Below, in pieces: positions 1-6,745 of a DNA stretch of 7,038 bases; within the stretch, counting starts at the first letter, position 1, and each line of letters opens with the position of its first letter. The stretch is from Kiritimatiellia bacterium (GTDB lineage: Bacteria > Verrucomicrobiota > Kiritimatiellia > RFP12 > UBA1067). The notes beneath the pieces are model-generated. The model worked only from the letters and a program-made list of their open reading frames with translations, made no database searches and was not told where the DNA came from. The translations under genes and the position numbers were made by a program. Location of the stretch: the NCBI GenBank assembly GCA_017629455.1, contig JAGBXE010000186.1, positions 1 to 7,038 on the forward strand, given 5' to 3'.

Positions 1-21
1 CGTTAGTGATTAGTCGTTAGT
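1..21. repeat. Short heptamer tandem repeat, (C/G)(G/A)TTAGT x3
   Basis: Three adjacent 7-base units read CGTTAGT, GATTAGT, CGTTAGT. The array is cut by the window edge, so it may be longer to the left. It lies in the spacer downstream of the helicase gene and shares its 7-base period, but not its sequence, with the second array at 111-159. Period-7 intergenic arrays are known from several bacterial groups, for example the STRR elements of cyanobacteria. No function can be assigned from sequence. Confidence 0.7.
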
Positions 22-41
22 AAGAAAGCGTGTGCGGATAA

Positions 42-67
42 GCGACGCCATAGCATATGGCGGGGCG
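42..67. repeat. Intergenic hairpin (inverted repeat)
   Basis: CGCCATA (46-52) and TATGGCG (56-62) form a perfect 7-bp stem around a 3-base loop, GCA. Outer GCG (42-44) and CGC (65-67) can add three more pairs across a small internal loop. Neither strand has a clear T-run immediately after the stem, so this is not a convincing intrinsic terminator. It sits between the two heptamer arrays and may be a processing or transcript-end structure for the helicase operon, or simply part of a repeat element. Confidence 0.5.
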
Positions 68-110
68 CAAAATGAAGCGAGAGGTACGCTCCGCATGGAA
101 GGCAAGAATG

Positions 111-159
111 GGGAACGGGGAACAGGGAAGAGGGAACAGGGAAGAGGGAACAGGGAATG
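111..159. repeat. Heptamer tandem array, GGGAA(C/G/T)(A/G) x7
   Basis: Seven consecutive units start with GGGAA every seven bases: GGGAACG, GGGAACA, GGGAAGA, GGGAACA, GGGAAGA, GGGAACA, GGGAATG. The fourth to seventh starts fall exactly at 132, 139, 146 and 153. CA and GA endings alternate over the middle units, which points to growth by duplication of a 14-base double unit. The array is purine-rich on the plus strand and lies about 50 bases past the helicase stop. It is probably non-coding and may vary in copy number between strains. Confidence 0.85.
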
Positions 160-173
160 GGAAGAGTCTACAT

Positions 174-195
174 AAAAATCTCGTTAGAGAGAACG
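174..195 (-). terminator. Weak candidate terminator after the helicase gene
   Basis: Reading on the minus strand 14 bases after the helicase TAG stop, a short stem can form in two alternative ways (CGTT/AACG or TCTC/GAGA, four pairs each). It is followed by a run of five T (positions 178-174). The position is right for an intrinsic terminator, but the stem is very short, so the call is tentative. Confidence 0.25.
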
Positions 196-208
196 CAATA
201 ACCTTACA

Positions 209-2512
209 CTAAGAACAAAAGAAATCAGCAACGCGAGAAAGAAGTTCTGACTGGTCAGCAACGGTATGAACTGTTGAAGGAATTGATTTTCTAAATACCG
301 AGCCGTACGATTTAGTGACCAGCCGCGGATCAGAAACGATAACAACGCCACGATCTGACTTCGACCTAATAAGCCTACCAAAACCTTGACGAAAACGTAT
401 CACAGCTTCGGGCAAAGCATACTCACGAAACGAACTGCCGCCTGCACGATCTATCGCTTCCGAGCGCGCCTCAACAACAGGATCTCCAACTTGCGCAAAA
501 GGTAAGCGCGCAAGAACTACACACGAAAGAGCCTCCCCCGAAACATCAACGCCTTCCCAGAAGCTCTGCGCTCCAAAAACAACGACACTCTCGCCTTGTG
601 CATTACGCAACAATGACGTCATCGCCTCACGCGAAAGCCCTTCGCCCTGCACCAAAAGCCTTATACCATCAGAGGCAAGCTGCTCTCGCAGAACCGCGGC
701 AACAGAATTCATCATCTCATAACTTGTAAAAAGTACGAGCGCGCGGCCTTTTGTTACGGCAAACAAACTACGCATAAACGTTGCTAGCTTTTCAACATAA
801 AGAGCCGCATTTGACGAAGGCTCAGGCAAATCGTCAAGCGCGAGAGTTAAAGCCTGCCTAAAGTAATCAAACGGGCTTGTTGCCGTCAGCATCCTAAAGC
901 GCCCTTCATCGACACCAAGCCTCCGCGCCATATAAGCAAAGTCGTTCCCGACGCGAAGAGTGGCCGAGCAAAGAACCACAGAATCCTTCGCCTCGTAAAG
1001 CATCTTTTTCAAATCGCTTGCAACAGAAAGAGGCGCAGCAACAAGGCGCACGTAATCGGGGCGCTTACTATTTGTGCGCACTCGTTCGGCCCAATAAACG
1101 TGCGTGTCACGCTTAGCCGAAAGAACAAAGTTAGCATCATTTGCAAATTGCACTAATGATGCAGCAATGGCGTCTAACTGAACAGAGACATCAGCTCCTC
1201 GATCGCCCTCTGAAAAAGCGTTCGAAACAATATCGCGAAGATCATGGAGCAAATTAAGCATTGCCGCCAACTGCGACTCAAAGGCAAACTGCGCATTGCT
1301 AAGTACGCTCTCATCGAACTGCCCTTGCTCATAAGGCTTAAAAAGCCCATGAAGCGAAAATTGCCTCTGCAAACTGCCGTTAGGTTCGGCGCTGACGACG
1401 CGGTAGCGCACCATCGCGCGATCTTTCGCCGGCGCTAAGAGAAAGCTTGCCGCATCCATTAGGCTTTCGGCTGCATTTACTATTTTTACAGTAATATGCG
1501 TAGCTTCCACAAGCATTTTGCCTACCGCCTCTGCCGACTGACTCGCAGAAAAATCGCCGCGCTTAAGTTGCCGCTCTACTGCCGACAAAACCCCTCCAGT
1601 GCGCGCATTGCGAGCGCGACCTCTGCGCAGAAGGCGATTTAATATGCGTGTAAGCGCAGGAATCGACAACTCCATTGAAAGTTGTTCCGTAGCAATAGAC
1701 TCAAGATTGTGCGCTTCATCCATCACCAAACGGCCGTAATTAGGCAAGATCCCGCCGCCAGGCGAGAGCGCTTCGGCTAATACGAGCGAATGATTTACTA
1801 CAACTAAATGCGCCTCAGCTGCCGCCTGCCTCGCCTTATGGACAAAGCAACGCGTTGAATACGGACAGCGTCTTCCGCCACATTCTTCACCAGGGCAGTT
1901 GAGCATATCGCGCGGAAGGCCCTCGTACCTATCCAGATCGCCATCGCGCGTATGCGTAAGCCAATGGATAAAATGCGGCATTTCTTTTTTTTCTTCCTCC
2001 GACATCGTCCAGTAGCCAGCCGAGAAGAACTCCCCTACCGCCCTTAAGCAAACGTAATTTGAACGCCCCTTAAGAAGCGCAACACGCAGGCGCGACGCGT
2101 CAGGACCAAGCACCGACATTGCACGCGGGATGTCAGAGTCCATAAGCTGCGACTGCAAATTGCGCGTAGCGGTGGATACGATTACAGGAGTATCATTTAC
2201 CCATGCCCACATTATTGAAGGCACGAGGTACGCAAGTGATTTTCCAACCCCAGTACCTGCCTCGATCATCAAATTTTCGCGATCGTTAAATACAGAGGCC
2301 AAAGCGCCCGTCATATCAATCTGACCAGGGCGCTCTTCATAGCCGCGCATCGAGCCGAGCGTGCCGCCTTTTCTTAAATGATCGCGAACGCTTTCAACAT
2401 CAAGGCGCGAACAATCCTCGTGAGCAGGCAAATGGCGTTGCCGCGCGGGAGCTGGAGCTTCCGCAATATTGCTCGCCCATCCGGGATCGTCAATAAACTT
2501 AGCAGGCGTCAC
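209..2512 (-). CDS. dinG: DinG/XPD-family iron-sulfur ATP-dependent DNA helicase
   Basis: The 767-residue protein is a superfamily 2 helicase of the DinG/XPD type, which unwinds DNA 5'-3' and acts on repair or R-loop and replication intermediates in the cytoplasm. Visible motifs, in order, are a Q-like motif (YEERPGQ, 58-64), Walker A (AGTGVGKS, 85-92) and Cys155, Cys211, Cys216, Cys222 as likely 4Fe-4S ligands. The spacing of the last three matches E. coli DinG; Cys206 is an extra cysteine. Then follow the DEAH box (265-268), motif V (SFWEGVD, near 650-656) and motif VI (QGFGRLIR, 709-716). No exonuclease domain precedes the helicase core, unlike the longer Firmicute DinG proteins. The start is GTG at 2512, chosen because it overlaps the HIT gene stop as GTGA, the usual sign of translational coupling. 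The stop is TAG. The symbol is by family resemblance; a YoaA-like paralog cannot be excluded. Confidence 0.93.
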   Translation of the reverse strand: MTPAKFIDDPGWASNIAEAPAPARQRHLPAHEDCSRLDVESVRDHLRKGGTLGSMRGYEERPGQIDMTGALASVFNDRENLMIEAGTGVGKSLAYLVPSIMWAWVNDTPVIVSTATRNLQSQLMDSDIPRAMSVLGPDASRLRVALLKGRSNYVCLRAVGEFFSAGYWTMSEEEKKEMPHFIHWLTHTRDGDLDRYEGLPRDMLNCPGEECGGRRCPYSTRCFVHKARQAAAEAHLVVVNHSLVLAEALSPGGGILPNYGRLVMDEAHNLESIATEQLSMELSIPALTRILNRLLRRGRARNARTGGVLSAVERQLKRGDFSASQSAEAVGKMLVEATHITVKIVNAAESLMDAASFLLAPAKDRAMVRYRVVSAEPNGSLQRQFSLHGLFKPYEQGQFDESVLSNAQFAFESQLAAMLNLLHDLRDIVSNAFSEGDRGADVSVQLDAIAASLVQFANDANFVLSAKRDTHVYWAERVRTNSKRPDYVRLVAAPLSVASDLKKMLYEAKDSVVLCSATLRVGNDFAYMARRLGVDEGRFRMLTATSPFDYFRQALTLALDDLPEPSSNAALYVEKLATFMRSLFAVTKGRALVLFTSYEMMNSVAAVLREQLASDGIRLLVQGEGLSREAMTSLLRNAQGESVVVFGAQSFWEGVDVSGEALSCVVLARLPFAQVGDPVVEARSEAIDRAGGSSFREYALPEAVIRFRQGFGRLIRSKSDRGVVIVSDPRLVTKSYGSVFRKSIPSTVHTVADQSELLSRVADFFCS

Positions 2513-2910
2513 ATGCCGACTTGGGCGGCAAGGGCCTTCAACGCCTCCATGTCGCCTTTGGCGTTTTCAAACACTAAAGGATCGCCAGCCCAACGCGGCA
2601 CAATATGAAAATGTATGTGCCCGACAGTCTGCCCTGCGGCCTCACCGTTGTTTTGCAGAATATTAAACCCATCGCAGCCAAGCTTGCTTTTCAAATGCGC
2701 AGCGACTTTCTTAACTCTCTGAACGAGCATCGAAAGGATTTCGTCAGAAGTATCGAGAAGCCCTGCGCTATGAACTTTTGGTATTACAAGCGTATGGCCT
2801 TTGGAGAACGGATTGATGTCAAGGTACGCAAGCACCTGGTCATCTTCGTAGACCTTAAATGAAGGGATTTTCCCTGCGGCAATCGCGCAGAAAATGCAAT
2901 CGTTTTCCAT
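2509..2910 (-). CDS. HIT-family nucleotide-binding hydrolase (HinT-like)
   Basis: This is a 133-residue cytoplasmic histidine-triad protein. Such proteins hydrolyse adenosine phosphoramidates or dinucleoside polyphosphates. The catalytic triad is seen at HIHFHIV (His98, His100, His102). An N-terminal CIFC (Cys5, Cys8) is the usual zinc-binding pair, and NPFSKGHTLVIPK (33-45) is the typical nucleotide-binding strand region. I place the start at ATG 2910, giving MENDCIFC, the common N-terminus of the family. The TTG at 2928 would add six residues lying inside the upstream gene. The ATG overlaps the oxidoreductase stop by one base (TAATG), and the TGA stop overlaps the helicase GTG. The length is normal. 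The tight overlaps place it in the middle of an operon, although HIT proteins are general housekeeping enzymes and their neighbours rarely reveal the substrate. Confidence 0.93.
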   Translation of the reverse strand: MENDCIFCAIAAGKIPSFKVYEDDQVLAYLDINPFSKGHTLVIPKVHSAGLLDTSDEILSMLVQRVKKVAAHLKSKLGCDGFNILQNNGEAAGQTVGHIHFHIVPRWAGDPLVFENAKGDMEALKALAAQVGM

Positions 2911-4268
2911 TACGCTTCCAATTCCCAACCCTTTTCATACTCGCGAGCCCAGAGCGGACGCGCTTCCTTCGTAAGCAGCGCGCCAGTACGCGGATCGAGC
3001 TCGACGGGCTTACGAATATCGAGAGCAATATTGGCAACAAGCGGCATATAAGAAGTCATCGCTGCATCGGGCGCAGGGGCATAAGTGCGTGTATCGCCTG
3101 CGCGGACACATTCGACGAACTTACCTGTATGGAGCATATCAAGGCCTGGCGCGGGAGCCGTAAGCGAACCAGTCTCCGTCTGGCCGTTCGATTCCCACTT
3201 GCGTATGACTTTGCCCTTCGCGTCGTAAACAATAACGCAATCCGATGGGCTAAAGAGCACTGAACCGCCTTCGGCATAAACGAGCGCACCAGTACTTAAA
3301 TCCATTGACGACTTCTGGAAGCTGCGGCTAGCGAGCTCATACATAATAAACGTGTCGTTAGGATATTCGAACGACATATTAAATGTATCTGGCCATTCGT
3401 AATCGTCGCCGCGATCGAACATCTTGCCGCCAGTGCAAAGAACGCGGCTAGGATATTCGCCATCGAGCGCCCAACGAGCGATATCGGCAAAGTGAGGCGC
3501 GTTATTGCCCGACTCGGCCGTTCCCCAATGCTTGAACCAATGCCAGTTGTAGTGGACAAAATTATCGCGGAAATCTCTGCGCGGCGCCGGCCCCTGTCAA
3601 AGATCCCAATCAAGCCACTCGGGAACTGCGCAAGGCTTGCCGCGGCCAATAGAAAGCCTGTTGGCATGATACCAGCACTTTGCCCATTTCATGCGGCCAA
3701 TAGGGCTTTCAGAAGATTTCAAAACCTTCATCGCCGCATTATACGAAAGAGATGCACGGCGCTGATTGCCCATCTGGAATACGCGCCCAGTACTCTTCTG
3801 CGTAGCAACGATAAGCTCGCATTCGCGAGGACAGAATGCGCAGGGCTTTTCGACATAAACGGCCTTGCCAGCCTTCATAGCCTGAATGGCAGAATAAGCA
3901 TGGAAGTGGTCGGGCGTTTCTGAAATGACGCCATCAAGTAGCGGATCTTCCAATAACTTGCGGAAATCAGCCTCCTTGCGCGGACGGAAACCTGTCTCTT
4001 TCTCGACAAGCTGGGCAGCCCAATCGCGAGCTCTGCTGTCGACATCACAAACGTACGCTATTTCAACGCCGGGCTGCTTCATCGCCGCACGCAAAACCGC
4101 CTGACCGCGCCCCTGCTCGCGGCATCCGACTATCGCAAGGCGAACACGATTAGAAGGCGCCCCAGCTCCAAATGCGCGCCCCGAACCTGCCAAATAAAAT
4201 GCGCCAGCGCCAACAGCTGAGCCGATAAAATTACGCCTAGTCAAATTTTCCGCCTGAACCTTGCCCAT
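2910..4268 (-). pseudogene. Tat-exported Gfo/Idh/MocA oxidoreductase, interrupted by one in-frame TGA
   Basis: The frame from ATG 4268 to TAA 2910 is 452 codons long with a single internal TGA at codon 224 (3599-3597). It encodes a Gfo/Idh/MocA-type NAD(P)-dependent sugar or polyol oxidoreductase. The N-terminus has a twin-arginine signal (TRRNFIG, Arg11-Arg12, then a hydrophobic stretch to about residue 36), so the enzyme is likely exported folded with its cofactor. A Rossmann start (VRLAIVGCREQGRGQ, 42-56) has a modified glycine motif. TPDHFH (118-123) and the cofactor/catalytic EKP (140-142) are present. After the TGA, the sequence continues with family motifs NWHWF (241-245) and GNNAPHFADIARWAL (254-268), and ends in REYEKGWELEA. 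The substrate is unknown. It is preceded by a strong ribosome binding site and leads the operon with the HIT and helicase genes. It could be a fresh nonsense mutant, a sequencing error, or a gene read through at UGA. If translation stops at the TGA, it yields a 223-residue fragment with the NAD domain only. Confidence 0.85.
3597..3599 (-). other. In-frame TGA at a conserved tryptophan position
   Basis: On the minus strand the codons around it read GAT CTT TGA CAG GGG CCG GCG CCG, that is D-L-stop-Q-G-P-A-P. Relatives of this oxidoreductase typically have D-L-W-x-G-P-A-P here, so one G-to-A change in TGG explains it. Frame 2910-4268 is otherwise open on both sides. The next base is C, which makes a UGA stop comparatively leaky in bacteria. 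A GC-rich stretch follows (3581-3594 on the plus strand), but I see no convincing selenocysteine insertion hairpin. Confidence 0.85.
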
Positions 4269-4273
4269 AACAA

Positions 4274-4280
4274 CCTCCTT
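4274..4280 (-). promoter_or_regulatory. Strong Shine-Dalgarno site of the oxidoreductase gene
   Basis: AAGGAGG lies five bases before ATG 4268 (spacer TTGTT) and is a near-perfect match to the anti-Shine-Dalgarno sequence. It fixes this start and indicates that the gene was under selection for efficient translation, which contrasts with the internal stop. Confidence 0.85.
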
Positions 4281-4295
4281 GATTTACCGAATCAA
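4279..4295. promoter_or_regulatory. Dyad abutting the ribosome binding site (possible operator or leader hairpin)
   Basis: TTGATT (4279-4284) and AATCAA (4290-4295) are exact inverted copies around five bases. On the transcript this forms a six-pair hairpin whose last bases are the first A residues of the Shine-Dalgarno site. On DNA it lies just downstream of the extended -10 element. Either position could let it regulate the operon, as a repressor site or by partly hiding the ribosome binding site. The stem is AT-rich and weak as RNA, so an operator reading is at least as likely. Confidence 0.4.
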
Positions 4296-4305
4296 ATTTC
4301 CTCCA

Positions 4306-4314
4306 AGTATACCA
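4306..4314 (-). promoter_or_regulatory. Extended -10 promoter for the oxidoreductase-HIT-dinG operon
   Basis: On the minus strand TGGTATACT gives TATACT (five of six bases of the -10 consensus) preceded by the TGN extension. No good -35 hexamer sits 16-18 bases upstream, as expected for promoters that rely on the extended -10. Transcription would start near 4299, giving a leader of about 30 bases that contains the dyad and the Shine-Dalgarno site. It lies about 40 bases past the stop of the upstream gene. Confidence 0.5.
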
Positions 4315-4354
4315 TAAACCGTCCTCTTTGTTTGCCTGCGCTTTGCCAACTTTT

Positions 4355-6484
4355 TCACTTGGCTGACATTTCGACAAACGTCCACTTTCCGGGCCCAACT
4401 TTTACATTGCGCACTTCGCGAGTAGGCTTACAAACAATCTGCACCTCGGCAGTTGCCGACGCATCAAACTCTTCTGGCTCAAACGAATATTTCTTTACGC
4501 CCTTATTATTGATAAGCCACACTAAAAAGCCGCGCTCCGTTTTATTAACGCCCCACTGTATATCGCCAGTAACTTTTATTGGCATAGTCTCGTCCTGAGC
4601 GGTACGAAGGAGATGTCGAATAACGGCAAATTCCGCACGCCCTGACGTTATCTCCCTTAATAGCGGATAATAGCTAATTCCCTCAGTTCGCTCCTCATAC
4701 GCACGCGGAAGCATCATCTTTGAAGCTACCGTTAAAATGCGCCCGCGCCCATAGGTGTTTACATATATGGCCGCTACGCCATTATCATCCTTTATCCACG
4801 GCTTTGCGCCATGACACGAATCAGCAAGATACCAGTCGTAAGACTGAACAAGATCAATAAGCTTGCCGCCAGCCTTAATCGCCTTGCCGGAGGCAATTTT
4901 CCTATCTGAAAATTTAACGCCTATCATCTCCAACGGGAAATGTTTAACTTGATCGGCCGAAACAACAAGCGTGCCGCCACCATCAACAAACGATTTAAGA
5001 GCTTCCATATCAAGCTCATCGTTACGGTATTCTTCGAGCAAAAACGCCCATTTATAAGCCTTAATAGCAGAAGTAAAACGCTCGGAAGATTGCCTGGAAT
5101 CAGGACTTAAAACATCATAAAATTCGCCAAATTCAGAATTGTAAAGACAGCTCTGAAGCCCGCGCTTGCGCAAATCGCGCTGAAACTGATCTTCCGAAAA
5201 GATTGGAGCGAGAGTAAAGAATACTGCATTTAACGCAAAAGGATGTTCGCCCCACCAGGCACTGCCGTGAGATGTATATTTTACTGAAAGCGGAACGAGC
5301 ATCGCACAAGGCGAATAAACAACGCCCCTGTCTAAGCGCTTTGAGAGAAGATACAAGGCGTTAAAGTCTTTGGCGAAATCTGACGGCACACGCGGCGAAT
5401 CTTTCGTGGGCTGATGATAATGGATGCGTATTGGATATTCAGGCTCTAGGAAGCTTGCCCCAATAAAATAACCATACGCGCATTGGCGATCAAAAGATGA
5501 ACGCCCAGCTCCCCCTAATGGCCGATGTGAAGCATCGGCATTAACCGGCATCGAATTAGCCCCTGTGTACAGCACGCCATCGCGCGTAAAGCCTGTACAC
5601 CAATTTGCCGTATACCAGCCAAACGGAATCGAAAACTGCCGCGAAGCACCGCGCAAGAAAGCGCCGCCCACCTGCCAGCGGCCGCACTCTTGGCTTGTAG
5701 CTTCGTAAAACAGCCCCATAACCCCAGCATCTGCCATCTGATGCCCCATTGAAAGGCAACTAGAGAACATTGTCCAGAAACTCTTCTCTCCGAAGCGCAA
5801 AGCTTCCGAACGTTTCACTGCGCGGCGAAGAAATTCAAGGCGATCATAACGATTTGAAAGAACTCCATACGTTGCAATGAACTCAGCCTTAAGAGCCTCA
5901 TTCGTCGATTTGCGCATAAAAGAATCGTAATTCGTCGAATCACTATCAAACTCCGTCATCGCACGAATACCGACGAAATTAGTGTGCGAAGCCTTCCACG
6001 CGGCAAAATCTTCGAGATCAAGATCGTACTTTTCACGCAGGCGAAATACGGGGCGAGCATTCTGAATTTCCAGAAACGCGGGTTTATCTGGCTTTGGATT
6101 GCCGTAGAACGAGGCTCGCGCCTCTCTATAAAAGAAGTCACCCACCTTTAGCGGCTTAGGATAATTTGTGTCGCACTTCTCACCGTAGCGCCGAGGGCGG
6201 TCATTCATAATCTGCTTTGTCGCATCATGAATAAGCGCTGACTCTACGTAACATTCTGGCGGCGGCCAACTCTGCTTGCAACTCTCGCCCTGCTTTTTCC
6301 ATTCTGGCGTATCACATGACCAGTACCCTGGCGTAAAAAGCGGCCAAAAATCTTTGCCGCAAAACTTCTTAAGTTCCCATGCTTTAGGTACTTCATAAGT
6401 CTGGGCGGAAACTTCATCGCCGCAAAACCTAGCGCACCCGAAAAAGCACATTATCGCTGCAGACCCCAACAAAACTGAACGCAT
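4355..6484 (-). CDS. Large exported protein, possible glycoside-hydrolase-like enzyme (family not recognised)
   Basis: This 709-residue protein has a hydrophobic N-terminus (residues 3-20) with a likely signal peptidase I site after VSA (about 25-27). A lipoprotein reading at Cys17 is possible but its lipobox (CFFGC) is poor. The mature N-terminal part has five cysteines (42, 57, 69, 78, 104), suggesting disulfides outside the cytoplasm. Residues 140-350 alternate beta-like and helical stretches with many aromatics and an acidic cluster (Glu178, Asp180, Asp182), plus FYEATSQECGRWQ (259-271) and FLRGASRQ (276-283), which could be a barrel-type active site. Residues about 386-630 resemble a glutamine-amidotransferase-like or beta-galactosidase trimerisation-type fold, with VDGGGTLVVS (500-509) and GRGRILTVAS (579-588). 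A short beta domain ends the protein (632-709). A carbohydrate-active role next to a Gfo/Idh/MocA oxidoreductase is an inference; I cannot name a family. The start has AGGAA six bases upstream, and the stop is TGA. Confidence 0.85.
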   Translation of the reverse strand: MRSVLLGSAAIMCFFGCARFCGDEVSAQTYEVPKAWELKKFCGKDFWPLFTPGYWSCDTPEWKKQGESCKQSWPPPECYVESALIHDATKQIMNDRPRRYGEKCDTNYPKPLKVGDFFYREARASFYGNPKPDKPAFLEIQNARPVFRLREKYDLDLEDFAAWKASHTNFVGIRAMTEFDSDSTNYDSFMRKSTNEALKAEFIATYGVLSNRYDRLEFLRRAVKRSEALRFGEKSFWTMFSSCLSMGHQMADAGVMGLFYEATSQECGRWQVGGAFLRGASRQFSIPFGWYTANWCTGFTRDGVLYTGANSMPVNADASHRPLGGAGRSSFDRQCAYGYFIGASFLEPEYPIRIHYHQPTKDSPRVPSDFAKDFNALYLLSKRLDRGVVYSPCAMLVPLSVKYTSHGSAWWGEHPFALNAVFFTLAPIFSEDQFQRDLRKRGLQSCLYNSEFGEFYDVLSPDSRQSSERFTSAIKAYKWAFLLEEYRNDELDMEALKSFVDGGGTLVVSADQVKHFPLEMIGVKFSDRKIASGKAIKAGGKLIDLVQSYDWYLADSCHGAKPWIKDDNGVAAIYVNTYGRGRILTVASKMMLPRAYEERTEGISYYPLLREITSGRAEFAVIRHLLRTAQDETMPIKVTGDIQWGVNKTERGFLVWLINNKGVKKYSFEPEEFDASATAEVQIVCKPTREVRNVKVGPGKWTFVEMSAK

Positions 6485-6490
6485 AAAATA

Positions 6491-6495
6491 TTCCT
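6491..6495 (-). promoter_or_regulatory. Ribosome binding site of the 709-residue protein gene
   Basis: AGGAA stands six bases before ATG 6484 (spacer TATTTT). This is a moderate Shine-Dalgarno match at good spacing and supports the ATG that gives a complete signal peptide. Confidence 0.7.
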
Positions 6496-6521
6496 ATTAA
6501 GAATTTACGAGAACATTTTGA

Positions 6522-6551
6522 AGGATACTACATTCAGCCAAACTATGTCAA
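6522..6551 (-). promoter_or_regulatory. Sigma-70-type promoter of the 709-residue protein gene
   Basis: On the minus strand a perfect TTGACA (6551-6546) is followed after 18 bases by TATCCT (6527-6522, four of six consensus bases). An overlapping TAGTAT at a 15-base spacing is a less likely -10. The start of transcription would be near 6515, giving a leader of about 30 bases. No competing gene lies between. Confidence 0.55.
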
Positions 6552-6562
6552 GAACACGCGAA

Positions 6563-6576
6563 ATTTACAATTTACA
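6563..6576. repeat. Tandem ATTTACA pair upstream of the -35 box
   Basis: Two exact adjacent copies of ATTTACA (TGTAAAT on the minus strand) lie 11 bases upstream of the TTGACA box. A related ATTTAC occurs at 6502-6507. The position, roughly -48 to -61 from the predicted start, suits either an AT-rich UP element or a direct-repeat activator site. It is also a third period-7 repeat in this window, so chance duplication of the same kind as at 1-21 and 111-159 is possible. Confidence 0.45.
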
Positions 6577-6702
6577 GCCGTGTCCTTGAAATCATCAAAA
6601 ACCGAGCAAAGAAATTAGAGGAAGTTTGATTGTGCGTTGCACCACACATCCCCCGATTTAACAGCACACCATCATACGAGAATTGACAACGAGACAAAAT
6701 CC

Positions 6703-6734
6703 TTACCACCGCTTTTATATAAATGCGGTGGTAA
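6703..6734. repeat. 32-bp near-perfect dyad
   Basis: TTACCACCGC (6703-6712) and GCGGTGGTAA (6725-6734) are exact inverted copies. Between them TTTATATAAA (6714-6723) is itself a perfect palindrome, leaving one T-T mismatch (6713/6724). The whole 32 bases are therefore symmetric at 15 of 16 pairs. No T-run follows on the plus strand and only a short TTTT on the minus strand, so it is not a typical terminator. It could be a cruciform-forming element, a protein-binding site or the core of a repeat. Confidence 0.85.
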
Positions 6735-6745
6735 CTTCTCATGGA

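Noticed and set aside
1..166. CRISPR array
   Set aside because: The repeats are 7 bases long and directly adjacent, with no spacers, and no cas gene is present.
2509..2928. TTG start at 2928 for the HIT gene
   Set aside because: It adds six non-family residues inside the upstream gene. ATG 2910 gives the standard MENDCIFC start and a TAATG overlap.
3560..3600. Selenocysteine insertion at the TGA
   Set aside because: The family has tryptophan here rather than a redox cysteine, and no clear SECIS-type hairpin follows.
2910..3667. Frameshift in the oxidoreductase gene
   Set aside because: The N-terminal and C-terminal pieces are in the same frame. The other-frame stretch at 3296-3667 has no family motifs, whereas the original frame continues with them straight after the TGA.
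2859..3923. Plus-strand frames opposite the oxidoreductase and HIT genes
   Set aside because: They are antisense shadows of well-supported minus-strand genes, with arginine-rich, motif-free translations.
2509..4357. UGA read as tryptophan throughout (alternative genetic code)
   Set aside because: The HIT gene TGA forms the GTGA overlap with the helicase start. Reading through the TGA of the 709-residue gene would run across the extended -10 promoter towards the next gene's ribosome binding site. All other tryptophans in the window are TGG.
6400..6484. Lipoprotein signal in the 709-residue protein
   Set aside because: The residues before Cys17 (CFFG) match the lipobox poorly; signal peptidase I cleavage after VSA is the better reading, though not excluded.
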